A stretch of DNA of 64,000 bases from Engraulis encrasicolus (lineage: Eukaryota > Chordata > Actinopteri > Clupeiformes > Engraulidae): positions 27,484,706 through 27,548,705 of the forward strand of contig NC_085865.1 of assembly GCF_034702125.1 (NCBI RefSeq), written 5' to 3'. Positions 1-10,872 of this stretch are shown here, piece after piece (position 1 is the stretch's first letter; each line of letters starts with the position of its first letter). A program made the position numbers and the translations under genes. The notes under the pieces are model-generated. The model made no database searches. It was not told where the DNA came from and saw nothing but the letters and a program-made list of their open reading frames with translations.

Positions 1-2421
1 AATAATTTTTGAGTGCAGTTTCTTATGGTTTTACAGAATGACTATGGGAAAATACATGTAGATAGGCCTACATTCTCAAGCTCCAACAGGCAAGGACATT
101 TCAAAATTAATAGCAACTGTTTATGTCTGCGATTTCTAATCACCTATGTCACACTGTGACGCACTGATGGGACGTGAAACATGATCATCCACAAAACATG
201 AAACACTGTTAACTGTTTTCAAATACCTATTTTTCAACATGAACATTCCAATCTTTCACATGACGCCATGTTCCACTTGAATACTGGAACAGATAAATGA
301 CCGGTCGCTAATGAGGATTTCACAAGATTAACAAACTGTTGGAGACTTAATTGGACGTCCACCACACAATATGTTGCTTTGGCAACCCCCTCTAAGAGAA
401 ACATGTTACTCTTGAAATAGGAGGGGGAAAAATGCTGGAGGTCAAAGGTTACAGTTCTGAGAGAACTACACGAGAGAGAAGTGTTATGAAAGAAATAAAT
501 TCATTCTCTTCACATAGTCGGTGAGAGGTTTGTGTGTGAACACATTATTGGTTTCAAAAAGCAGCCATGGCGCCCTGAAGGGGTTTGACCTTGGCTGCAA
601 CCAATGACCTTGTTTGTGTTAAAACGTTCTAATCACAATAACGGTCCTACTCCATCCTGTCCTCTATAGAAGCTATACTGTACATCGTCACTGTTAATTT
701 CCCACTCACAGAAAGTGAAGGGGAGCAGCCAATAGTTTTCAAGGAATGCAGGCAGTTCATGGAAGGCCATGTTCCCAGCCATGTCCGAGTTCCCATTTGC
801 CATTTAGGTATAATCGCATGTGCCCACCCATATGTGGATGCCATTACATAAATAACTGTGTGGGCAGACAACTGCATGCCAGCCAAATCAAATTACCTGA
901 GTTACACAAGAACCCACAGGGGTAAATTGCACCCATCTGTTGTGGAATTATCTTCGGAAGGGTGGGTAGAGATTTTAAGGCTGCAATGATGTAATGGCAC
1001 GACGTCTAATTTTAGTGTCAAATTTAAGTTAACTGTTACATTGCTTTTTGCTTTATGACACAGATGACTATTTTAGATTTGGATAATATTCTAATGTATA
1101 GTGTTATTGTTGCAGTAATTACAGCTGTCTCTCTGTCTGCATTGAAAATGCTTTTAAAATCGTACTTGTCAAATGTTAGCTGTTTTGACATCAGTAATAT
1201 CCTTATATTATTAAATTATCTATCCAGTCAACCTGACATATTTGTGTACAATCAATCGATCAGATTATCAATCAATCAATCAATCAATCAATCAACCAAT
1301 CAATCAATCAATGTATCAATTTTTAACATACTTACTTGAACATACTTCCCCTCTTTCTTCCTGAAGTATCTGGAAAATCTTGACATCATAAAAACTGTAC
1401 CTTTGCAACAATTCCTATTTCAGATTCATAGTCCTACTGTCCAAATTGTTTTTTCACACAGTGCAAATGTGTTTACACAGCTTATGTAAGAGCCCGCAAT
1501 AAATGACTTCAGAGCAATTATCCTGATCTACATGGCCAATTTGATGAGAACTGCTCAAAAAAGTCCCTTCAGGGACAAACTAATGGAAGTGTTTTCTCAC
1601 TGTAATAGAAATCTATCAAGTTCTAGCAGCGTTGACTTTCCAATCCCATTTCTTGCATAACAGGCACAAATGGTCTATACAACTTCAAATATATCATTGT
1701 GAGATCAACTTTTTTGCTTATATGGCCCTTTAAAAGACACAAGCGAACCCCCAGAATCATTACTACTGATGTGGAGCAGGATTTAAACCCCTTGCACAGA
1801 TTATGCTCCAGTTCTAAAATTAATCCTTGTGTGTGTGAGTGAAAACTAAGGTGCGATTCATCCTGTAGTAGACTAATGGCTGTAGTGCTTGTGGGGAATA
1901 TTAACACGGCATGTGAATGTGGGGTCAGTAAGTCTCTTCCTCGTGCACATTTTCTCTTCCCATGGGTCCAGAGGGTTTGTAAAGCACATGCTAGTGCTTG
2001 TGCAGCCAGACCTGTTACCCCGTTAAGGGAATCTTTACTTCATGCTATACCGTAAATGTAGCCGGGCCACGTCCTCCTAGTGAGTCAGGAGCAATACAAA
2101 TATCGTTTCTGACCTCCGAAGAAATCGGGAACTCCACCCACTTTCTCGGGAAGCAATCAACTTTGAGCTGCTCCAGCAGCCCTGGGAAGAGACTTGTTCA
2201 AGGCAGTGACGTGGTTTAAAAAAAGACATTTAAACTTCTGCACAGCCTTTTCTGGCCTCGACCAGTAGCAAGGGAGGCAGGTCAACCATGCAGTCTGCAA
2301 AACATTAATTGTTATGCTCTAAGTCAGACCAAGTCTCGATTTGAAAGTTGATGATAATCAGGCTATTGCATATGAGCCTATTAATGGCACATTCACGTGT
2401 CACTGTCTAATTATTGTAAGT
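1..2421. other. Intergenic flank without recognised gene
   Basis: I see no coding region, RNA gene or bounded mobile element in this stretch. Reading frames are short and resemble no family I know. The only clear structure is a tetranucleotide tract near 1267-1312. Confidence 0.6.
1267..1312. repeat. (ATCA)n microsatellite
   Basis: About eleven tandem ATCA units with one interruption (an ACCA unit). Simple repeat with no coding significance. Confidence 0.95.
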
Positions 2422-2694
2422 AATGGGAGCTTGCGTAAATTCTACCAGGGAGACTCGAATTTCTCGGCTGTCAAACTTAGCCTACTAGGCCAACCAACAA
2501 ATCTTCCTTTTGACAGATCATACATGCGTCATCATTGCCCAGGATCGCCAACCAATCGCAACGCGAGATTGGGGGTTCCCCCGTTACGCGTCACTCATGC
2601 ATCGTTACCTCTCAGCCAATGGATCACATTCACGTTTGTTTAAATAGCTGTCACTCATTCTGTTCTCTGCTTTTCAGTTAAGCCGATTTTGAAG
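2422..2694 (+). repeat. Split direct repeat A1
   Basis: A 273-bp repeat matching 7546-7818. It includes a CCAATC box, a TTTAAATA sequence close to its 3' end (about 2639-2646) that could serve as a promoter, and a CTTTTCAG splice-acceptor-like string just before the internal region. Transcription from A1 into the internal region is inferred. Confidence 0.85.
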
Positions 2695-3971
2695 TGGCTG
2701 TCCGGCGTTTTCGTTATCAAACATTCTGTTTATTTCTACCTGGTTACTTGATAACTCCTCACCTTGCCGTTGCTGGGATGGGATTTCCAACCGCTCAAAC
2801 GCGTGGCACGCAATCGGTGCTTTTTAACAGCCTAATCATTTTCTCGCAAGGCTTCAATCAATTTGTTTGGCACGCCGCTCCCTGATTTCTTTGGATTTGC
2901 TTTTGAACTAGCCTGCCTGTGGATGGATTTCCCCGAACTGGTGTATTTCGTGAGTAACCTGGCGGCTTTCCCTTCACTTGCCCTGCGGACCCAGGGAACG
3001 TTTATCTCAGCGAATGACTATTTTTGCGGGGGAATTGTTGTCCAGGCAAGTCGCCTCTTATGCCTCATACTCGGCTTGTTGCACTGTCTCGGATATCAGT
3101 ATCGTCTGCCGCTGGTTGACTGATGGCCTACGTTTCGTTTGCGGTCATTTGGGAGAATTCCATGAACTGGTTGGAGTGACTTTTGGAACATTTGCTGGGG
3201 AAGGGCGGACTCGAAGTAACTGGGCCCGCGGTGCTCTCTCGTTGCGCCTCGCGCACTTAGCCAGCTTATCTGCTCAGCACATTTGTTTTTTCGGAGGCGT
3301 GATGGGTACTGCGAGTCACAATTTACTTGGTCCTCGTCGGCCTCATCTGCTGCGGATGGACTGGTGATTCGCTTGCCAATATTATAGAGCATTTATGAAC
3401 CGGTCGGTGTGGCTTTTTTGGAACGTTTGCTGGGGATACAGATCTAAATGGGCTACTTATATATCGAAGCGCCTCGCCCGCATGCATAACCCACATTACC
3501 TTCTGTGTTGTTTCGTGCTACTGCCTGTCACGACACCGGACGGAGGACATTGCAGAGCCTTGCACTCGTTCTTAATTGTCCTGATTACAAACGTACTTCC
3601 TATGTTCCGGAGCGATGTTGCAAGGACCTCAGCCTACGGGCCGTAGCACCGCCTTCAGTTTTTCATTCACGTGGATTCCGGTCGTGCGTTCATCAGTTGC
3701 ACCTGCCTATTTTCAATGTTCCGTTCAGTAGCCTATGCCCACAACACGAGCATATTTTACGTTTTCGTTTGCATGGACTGGCCCATGTGGCGGTCTCGTT
3801 GACTTTTAAGAGTTATGACTTCGGTTCGTAGGCCTAGACTTCTGGATCGCACATTAAGCTTATGCGCGCGTGCCAATCATCACCTCATGTCATCGCACTG
3901 CCTGCAGTTTGTATTGATAAGTGTACCTTGCTTCCTCACTCCCGCTTCAAGTCATTCAGGGCTGGATTAAG

Positions 3972-4334
3972 TTAAAGGGACACTGTGTGAGATTTTTAGT
4001 TGTTTATTTCCAGACTTCATGCTGCCAGTTCACTAATTACCTTTTTTCATGAATACTTACCCCACCATCAAATTCCAAGTATTCCTTATGACTGAAAAAT
4101 TGCACTTTTCTTACATGTAAGGGGGGATCTTCTCCATGGTCCACCATTTTTGAATTTACCAAATAGCAATTTTTAGCACCAAACAATGACTTTACTTGGA
4201 CCATACTAGAAAATATTGTTTATTACATGGTAAATGTTCATGTAAAGACCAAATTTGGCAATAGGCAGCTCAGTTTCAACGAGCAGCATAGTTGCATTTT
4301 TTTTTGGACCATTTCCTGCACAGTGTACCTTTAA
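3972..4334. mobile_element. TTAA-flanked miniature inverted-repeat element nested in the Ngaro-like element
   Basis: The ends are inverted: AGGGACACTGTG on the left and CACAGTGTACCT on the right, differing at one position. Each end is followed outward by TTAA (3972-3975 and 4331-4334). TTAA duplications mark the piggyBac and Kolobok classes. The interior is AT-rich and non-coding, so this is a MITE inserted into the larger element. Confidence 0.7.
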
Positions 4335-4782
4335 AGATCACGCGGGGCTTTCGGCCTGCGCCCGGTCGCATCGAGGGACATTGTAGCCGGTTGCAATGCC
4401 TTGTCTATTTCGAGTTATTCTGATCACAATGGGCTACATATACACCGTCCAAATTTAAGTAAATAAATGAGTGATATCCGTGGGAAGTACATCGATGATG
4501 ACCGTTAATAATCATACTTAAATTATACATGAAACTCTGCCCATGGAGTCCTGTCAGGGTTCTGATCCCATTGGTAGCCATCTATGGGCTAACCCTCTCA
4601 CTCTGTACACCACTCGTGCCCTTAGGCTTCATTGGAATCGTCAGGGCGCTCGGACTGTGATGTGTCGTATTGTGTTTGTTTTCTCATATCTGGTGATGGT
4701 GGTCTCTGCTGCTTTCCCGTACACTTTCACATACACGTGCGCCTGCCGCTCCACGTAGGGCATACGCTACGTCATGCACTGG

Positions 4783-5330
4783 GCATCGACCCCAACGTCG
4801 GACTGGGCATCAGCCCCAACGTCGGACTGGGCTCTGGCCCCAACGTCGGACTGGGCTCTGGCCCCAACGTCGGACTGGGCTCTGGCCCCAACGTCGGACT
4901 GGGCTCTGGCCCCAACGTCGGACTGGGCTCTGGCCCCAACGTCGGACTGGGCTCTGGCCCCAACGTCGGACTGGGCTCTGGCCCCAACGTCGGACTGGGC
5001 TCTGGCCCCGAAGATGGAATGGGCTCTGGCCCCGACGACGGACTGGGCATCGGCCCCGACACTGGACTGGGCATCGGCCCCAACGTCATCCTGGGCCGGC
5101 GACTCTACATCATCCTGGGCCGGCGACTCTACATCATCCTGGGCCGGCGACTCTACATCATCCTGGGCCGGCGACTCTACATCACCCTGGGCCGGCGACT
5201 CTACATCACCCTGGGCCGGCGACTCTACATCACCCTGGGCCGGCGACTCTACATCACCCTGGGCCGGCGACTCAACATCACCCTGGGCCGGCGACTCAAC
5301 ATCACCCTGGGCCGGCGCCTCAGGGCTCGT
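4783..5330. repeat. 24-bp minisatellite with two unit types
   Basis: About 22 tandem units of 24 bp. The first block (to about 5090) has units with a GGGCTCTGGCCCCAACGTCG core. The second block (about 5090-5325) keeps the CTGGGC start but has a GGCGACTCTACATCA core. Degenerate units continue to about 5450. The period is a multiple of three, so several frames stay open and give eight-residue repeats such as GLGSGPNV and LGRRLYII. The long open frames here are therefore a by-product of the repeat and not evidence of a protein. Confidence 0.9.
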
Positions 5331-5589
5331 GCATCAACGGCACACCTCAGCATTGCCCTGGGCTGTCGCACCTCAACACCACGGCTCAACATCACAACTC
5401 GGCATCACAATGGGCCATCGCCTCAGCATCGCACTGGGCTGTCGCCCCAACTTTAACGCCAGTCACCTGGTTGTATCGGTATCCTCATCCATCCTGCATG
5501 ACAAACTTATCGCAGCTACCCACTGGTAGCGAGTAGGAGTTTATGTCTATTGTGATATGCCGTTTTTGTTCTGGTGCCGTTATTCAGTG

Positions 5590-6830
5590 ATGTTTCAGCT
5601 TTCTGCTCTGTCCCTCTCAGGTCTCGGTAACCGGCTCTCCAACTCTCCTCTGTCGTAAGCTCGCACTTTCTGCATTCTCCTGACTAAGGTGCCACCCTTT
5701 TTTATTGCTAGTCTAATCATGTAGTTACCGCAAGTTGTTTCTCTCAACCAACCAGGGCATCCGCCCCACTGCCTGTGTCCATGCCTGCTTTGCACAAGCA
5801 TTCACCGCGCCACACCGCGTAGGTGTTTATCATAACTGACATGGTGTTATTATTCTTGGTCGAGATGTTTTCTTGGTGTTTCATTCATTGTTCGTTTCAG
5901 CTACAAGCTCTGCTCTCTCCCTCTCTTAGGTCATGATTACCAGTTGTCTGCCGAGTCTCCTCTGTTTTAACCTGACCTTTCTGCTATCCTGGCCGAGGTG
6001 CTCGTCTTTTAATGTTAGCCACTCATGCTTTGTCTAAAGCTGTCTCTCTCACCACTCTGGGCAGACGCCCGCATAGTGCAGGCTTTCAGCCGCTGGTCTG
6101 ACGCAGTGCGTTTTGCATTCGGCTCATTCCTCGCTTTGTCATCTGGCTCAGTGTACTGTTTCTGTTCTGTTAACTCTGTTTCGTTCTTCTCGTTCCTCGC
6201 CCAAGAGGTATACAGCACGCTCGTTCAGAATCGGCGTGGCCACCACGGCCGCTAAGCGGGGTCTGTCCCCTACTGCGATCAAGGCGCTGGGCCGTTGGTC
6301 GTCTGGCGCATACGCTTCCTGCATTTGCCTCACTCCTCATCACGTCGTTGAAGCATGCTATATCTGGTCTGTAACTTTATGTTTTCTATTCTCATTTCTG
6401 GTGACGGTGGTATTTTGCTGCACCGGCGGCATTCACTCCATCTCTTGGGGGGCTATCGCTCCGGTCACCCGGTCATGTCTGTATTCTATCCTTCTCTCAT
6501 CTATCAGATCGATTTTATAGTGGTCTGTAAGCCTGTTATCTCTATATTTCGTAACATTGAACCAGCCTAGTTGCCATGGTTGTTTATCTATGATGTCAAC
6601 TATCATACCACATATTATAGCCTACATTCATTCATCCATCCATTCATTTACTCATTCATCACCATGTTCTACTCTCTCTCCTAGGTCACGATTCCGGCTC
6701 TCTACCTACTGTCATAATCTAAGTTTTCAGCGCTTTCCTGACCAAGGTGCATCTATCAATCAAATCATAACGCTCTGCTGTGTCTCTGCTCTCAGCGCAT
6801 CCGCGCCATGTCTTCTCGCATAGCCTAAGG
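5590..6830 (+). repeat. Three diverged copies of a ~180-bp unit around the recombinase remnant
   Basis: Three similar segments at about 5600-5790, 5908-6083 and 6666-6812 each contain a pyrimidine tract, AGGTC, a variant of CTCTCC or CTACC, a CTTTC motif, CTGACTAAGGTGC or a close variant, and a CGCCC or GCGCC end. The second and third copies flank the recombinase remnant. A shorter similarity (TTCTCATNTCTGGTGANGG) links about 4682-4700 with 6389-6407, so the element grew partly by internal duplication. Confidence 0.55.
6113..6520 (+). pseudogene. Tyrosine recombinase C-terminal remnant (DIRS/Ngaro type)
   Basis: The frame from about 6200 to 6330 contains R-S-F-R-I-G-V-A-T followed by a glycine/proline segment and L-G-R-W-S-S-G-A-Y. 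This matches the end of eukaryotic tyrosine recombinases of DIRS, Ngaro and Crypton elements. There the HxxR box supplies the second catalytic arginine and the tyrosine after GRWSS is the nucleophile. Arg and Tyr are present here, but the histidine of HxxR is replaced by Arg. The upstream catalytic arginine and the rest of the domain are absent, and downstream residues run into non-conserved sequence. It is a non-functional fragment, but it supports the split-direct-repeat assignment. Other short frames in this stretch look like shadows. Confidence 0.65.
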
Positions 6831-6962
6831 TACCGACATTATCATCACCATCATCATCACAGGCTTCATGCCTCCGCTAGACCACCGCCCATAAGCTTAA
6901 GCCTTAGAACATCCCTATCATTTATAATCTCATTTAATCTATCATCATTTGTCTTCCAACAC

Positions 6963-7240
6963 CTATCACTTATCACTCATCATCATCATTATTATTATTA
7001 TCATTGTAATCATTGTCGTCATTGTCATCGTTATCATTATCATCTTTATCATCATCATTGTTATCATCGTCATCATTATCATCATTGTCATCATTATCGT
7101 CATTGTCATCATTATCATTATCATTATCATCATTGTCATCATTATCGTCATCATTGCCATTGTCATCATTGTCATTGTCATCATTATCATCATTATCATT
7201 ATCATCATCATCTCATCATCATCACCTATCATCCTTCATC
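6963..7240. repeat. (ATC)n/(ATT)n imperfect trinucleotide tract
   Basis: Nearly 280 bp of ATC, ATT and GTC triplets. The tract opens frames of His, Ser or Ile runs on one strand and Met/Thr runs on the other, none of which should be read as genes. Confidence 0.95.
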
Positions 7241-7339
7241 TTCCGTCTATCATCAATCAATCATCTAACTAACTTTTCATGTCTTTCAGATGGTGTCTCC
7301 TTGTAAGCGGTAGGTGAGTTCACTTCTAATCTCTATTTT

Positions 7340-7551
7340 GGGGCAGGCTACGCCCGCCTCCATCTCCGCTGGAGGATATGCTGTCCTATCCCGGAGTTCA
7401 ACGCGAAGACGGGAACCTTCGCCAAACTGATTCATGCATTTTATCAAGTGTTATTGTTCGCCAAACTTTTATGCATTCCTGTATCATGTCTAATGTTCAA
7501 TAAATGTTAATAACGTTCGTTTGCCTCTCGAGTCTTCATGGTAGAAATGGG
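7340..7551 (+). repeat. Split direct repeat B1
   Basis: A 212-bp repeat that appears identical to 7867-8078. It contains CAATAAATG (AATAAA at about 7499-7504), a possible polyadenylation signal, and ends in AATGGG where it overlaps the start of A2. Confidence 0.85.
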
Positions 7552-7818
7552 AGCTTGCGTAAATTCTACCAGGGAGACTCGAATTTCTCGGCTGTCAAAC
7601 TTAGCCTACTAGGCCAACCAACAAATCTTCCTTTTGACAGATCATACATGCGTCATCATTGCCCAGGATCGCCAACCAATCGCAACGCGAGATTGGGGGT
7701 TCCCCCGTTACGCGTCACTCATGCATCGTTACCTCTCAGCCAATGGATCACATTCACGTTTGTTTAAATAGCTGTCACTCATTCTGTTCTCTGCTTTTCA
7801 GTTAAGCCGATTTTGAAG
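7546..7818 (+). repeat. Split direct repeat A2
   Basis: A 273-bp copy of A1 joined directly to B1, as expected of the internal B1-A2 junction in Ngaro-type elements. It is followed by a ~48-bp CCACC-rich linker before B2. Confidence 0.85.
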
Positions 7819-7866
7819 CCACCACCACCCCTCCGTCCACCGTCACCAGAGGTTCCCGTCTGTTAG

Positions 7867-8078
7867 GGGGCAGGCTACGCCCGCCTCCATCTCCGCTGGA
7901 GGATATGCTGTCCTATCCCGGAGTTCAACGCGAAGACGGGAACCTTCGCCAAACTGATTCATGCATTTTATCAAGTGTTATTGTTCGCCAAACTTTTATG
8001 CATTCCTGTATCATGTCTAATGTTCAATAAATGTTAATAACGTTCGTTTGCCTCTCGAGTCTTCATGGTAGAAATGGG
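7867..8078 (+). repeat. Split direct repeat B2 (right terminus)
   Basis: A 212-bp copy of B1 that ends in AATGGG at 8073-8078, after which unrelated flank begins. The AATAAA signal is preserved near the 3' end. Confidence 0.85.
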
Positions 8079-8098
8079 CAGAGTAACATGAGCCACTT

Positions 8099-9926
8099 TT
8101 AACACATTGAGTACCGACGACGTAATAATGCGTTTTTCACGCCCATGCGTTGTATACCAAAACGCAAAAATACGTTTTTGCATTTAAATATCATATTTTG
8201 AATCTACACCCTTCAATGGACAATATATGTGATTTTGGTAGCTCTGTGATGGACATAAATGACAACATTTGCAGTCCAAAGTTGTTTGATTGTTATGATG
8301 TTTGAGTGTTATGATTTGGATATTTTAATTTAACTTACCAAGATGTCTGGAAGCCAACCCATGTCGCCTATCGCGCTGCCTGCATTGATTTCCCTAGTAC
8401 GGTCACTGTAGCATCTGTTGTCTCTGACTTCACGCAATAGGTAAACACCATTGTATAGTGCCTGGAGTGTCTTGAACTTTCTGGACTTGCTAGACCTTTA
8501 CCAGATCCTTGGATCCAAATGGCACCCGATATGTAATTGCAGTAATGCGCTCCGATTTGGACGTTTGATCGCCAAAAAGATAAGTTTCTGTGTCTTCCTG
8601 TATGTGAGAAGCCAGAAGCTAGCATGGCTACATATCATGATTCCCTGATTGTCGCTCCCAACGCAGGACGCTCCCCTGTCGGCTCGCTCCCACTAGCCAG
8701 ACTATCGATCCGGGTGGGACTACACGTCCGGGAGTGATAGAAACACCTGGGACTACACGTCCGGGAGCGATCTCAGCTGGGAGTGTCCATCTGCCACCGC
8801 ATATGATTCGGGTCGGATGGGCTAGGCTACATCTAAGCATCATATCATTTGGATTTGTTGTCAATGTTGGGCTATTATTTCGGGAGTCATCGGGAGCTAT
8901 TTTAGCAAATGTCTCACCCTCTGCATGTGTGCAAAGAGTTTGTGATCAGTCCACGTGAAAAACGGGGATTTCAAAGGGCATCGATTGCTGGTGTCGTAGT
9001 GTGACAGAGCAGGAGGTGTGCTGCCGTATTCGTGAATCGTGCTATGTTGTTGTTTCCCTAGTAGCCTACGATCGGTAGCGTGTATTGTGTCTGACTTCAC
9101 GCAATAGGTAAACACAGAGACCATTGTATATCGTGCCAGGAGTATCTTGAACTTTCTGGGCTTGCTACCTAGACCTTTACCAGCTCCTTGGATCAAAATG
9201 GCACCCGAATTGTAATTGGAGTAATGCGCTCCGATTTAGAAGTTTGATCGCCAACCAGATAAGTTTATTTGATTATTCACCCCTATGTTGAACTGTCTTC
9301 CTGTATGTGAAAAGCCAGAAGCTAGCATAGATGGCTACATATGGATCGGATGGGCTACATCTAAGCATCATATCATTGGGATTTGTTGTCAATGTTGGGC
9401 TATTATTTCGGGAGTCATCGGGAACTATTTTAGCAAATGTCCGACCTTCTGCATGTGTGCAAAGAGCTTGTGTTCAGTCTGTGTGAAAAACGTGGATTTC
9501 GAAGGGCATTGATTGCCAGTGTCGTAATGGTTTAGAGCAGGAGGTGTGTCTTGACGTGCAGGAAGATGTGTGTCAGAGCTAACCTTGCACCAAATTGTGA
9601 TTAAAACCAACTCATCCCCTTTCAAACTCGTCACATTCTGAAGAAGCGCACCCTTCACAAAAACCTCAATATCTCCGATTGTAGCTGAATTCCATGGATA
9701 CCCACTTCGGTTTAGCGTGGGTTTACTCGGCAATAAAAGCTCGTAGAGACACACAGTTTTCACCTACTAAGAGGGCAGCGTCTCCACTTTCAAACGAGTC
9801 ATAACATATTTCAGTGGCCCTATCACATAATAAGCTGTGAGTCTACAAAAAAACGTAAAAAAGGGCTTAGAACGCTGGTATTCTACGACATAATTCCGTG
9901 AGCACCGCCGGTATTCAATGTGTTAA
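8099..9926. mobile_element. TTAA-flanked inverted-repeat element (piggyBac-like), 1.8 kb
   Basis: The left end reads TTAACACATTGAGTACCGAC and the reverse complement of the right end reads TTAACACATTGAATACCGGC. They match over about 21 bases with two differences. TTAA sits at 8099-8102 and 9923-9926, the hallmark duplication of piggyBac-class transposition. No transposase frame is visible, so the element is non-autonomous. Its interior is dominated by a tandem duplication. It begins 20 bp beyond the Ngaro-like element. Confidence 0.65.
8388..9555. repeat. Diverged tandem duplication inside the TTAA element
   Basis: Copy 1 (about 8388-9025) and copy 2 (about 9050-9555) share long blocks. One block runs from TTCACGCAATAGGTAAACAC through CTTGAACTTTCTGG. 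Another contains CATCATATCATT followed by GGGCTATTATTTCGGGAG. Copy 1 also has an extra segment (about 8640-8800) with two GGGACTACACGTCCGGGAG repeats. The copies have diverged by scattered substitutions and indels. No reading frame is conserved between them. Confidence 0.75.
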
Positions 9927-10120
9927 CATGTTAGTAAAGAATACCTGTTGTAGTATGTTATAGTTAAGACGTTTTCCCCGGAATGGGGAATTGTAGCCTG
10001 GGCGAAAGCCGGCTGTCAAACAGTCTGGATCAAGCTAAGAGGAATCCGCTTTCATGGAGGGTGGGAGATGGTCTGTTCCGAATTGAAATTCAAATTTAAA
10101 TTGTGCATTATTAGCATTAC

Positions 10121-10792
10121 TGTAACGATACTGTCAGACAGACAGACGAAGGACCCAGATGCGTCACGTTTAACAGAGTTTATTAGGGGTTCAGGGGGAG
10201 AAGGAGATGCAAAGTTCGAGTCCTAGAGCCTGCGTGTGTGTGTTCCCCAATGACTGAGAAGCTTCTCGAGGAGCAGATGGTGGAGGTCCGGGTTCTCTGG
10301 ATTCTGGGGGGGGAACACACACACAACAGGACAGATCAGGCAAGGCAGAAGTACCGTTCAGGGCAAAACAGAATTCTTAGTCACAAGGCAGAAGGCAGGT
10401 CGGAATTACCGGGGAAGATGATGAGTCGAAGTCCAAGGTACAGGCACGGGTTCAGGTTCAGGTTCAGGTTCAGGTTCAGGTTCAGGTTTCGGGGGGCCAG
10501 ATGAAGAAGCCAGCAAACAGGGTTCTACTTGCAGACGATCTGACAGAGAGGTACTGGAGGACTGAGGTTTATATGGAGAGTGAGAGGCCGCAGGTGACAA
10601 GAGACAGCCAATGGTAGCCACAGATCATTAACGAGAATCAATTGGGGTTAATAGACAGCAGAGTCAGTGATGGTATGCAGGCAGCAGAGTACTGCTCGTT
10701 AAGAGGCACCAGGTGAGCCTGATTGAGGGAATGACAGGTGAGAATGAGTGGAAAGTTACCAGATGAGAAGGGAGAGTTGTAGGACCATGACA
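10121..10792 (-). repeat. 3' LTR of the gypsy element
   Basis: A 672-bp LTR with TGTCA at its minus-strand start and TTACA at its end (TG...CA rule). On the minus strand a polypurine tract (GAGGGGGGGTTC) lies immediately upstream. It contains nine or so TTCAGG hexamers at about 10450-10490, a TATA-like box and an AATAAA signal. Confidence 0.9.
10179..10184 (-). terminator. Polyadenylation signal AATAAA in the 3' LTR
   Basis: The plus-strand TTTATT reads AATAAA on the element's strand, downstream of the TATA-like box within the LTR as expected for the R region. The same signal is in the 5' LTR at 15489-15494. Confidence 0.6.
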
Positions 10793-10872
10793 GAACCCCC
10801 CCTCAAGGGACGGCACAGAAGTCCCAAAACACTCACCAACACGGGCGGGAGGGGGGGGTAGCCGGCGGAGGG

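Larger units (their letters stand above)
2422..8078 (+). mobile_element. Ngaro/DIRS-like retroelement with split direct repeats, non-autonomous
   Basis: The element shows the split-direct-repeat order typical of Ngaro-type tyrosine-recombinase retroelements. A1 (2422-2694) is followed by an internal region, then B1 (7340-7551), A2 (7546-7818), a short linker and B2 (7867-8078). A1 and A2 read the same throughout, as do B1 and B2, which suggests recent mobility or conversion. The six bases AATGGG occur at the left edge, at the B1/A2 junction and at the right edge. That is expected if a circular intermediate joins its ends and integrates by site-specific recombination without a target duplication. 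The internal region retains a tyrosine-recombinase C-terminus (about 6200-6320) but I see no reverse transcriptase, RNase H or gag motif. It also holds a 24-bp minisatellite, a nested TTAA miniature element and an (ATC)n tract. I infer a non-autonomous derivative moved by enzymes in trans; assignment to Ngaro rather than another DIRS lineage rests on the repeat order. Confidence 0.75.

Noticed and set aside
4632..5529. Long open frames with GLGSGPNV or LGRRLY repeats, on both strands
   Set aside because: They are produced by the 24-bp minisatellite; several frames are open at once and the sequence outside the array shows no coding signature.
6780..7306. His-, Ile- or Met/Thr-rich frames up to 162 codons
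   Set aside because: Translation of the (ATC)n/(ATT)n tract in all frames.
10406..10621. Pro-Glu repeat frame in each LTR
   Set aside because: It is the hexamer array read in one frame; copy number differs between the two LTRs and no domain is present.
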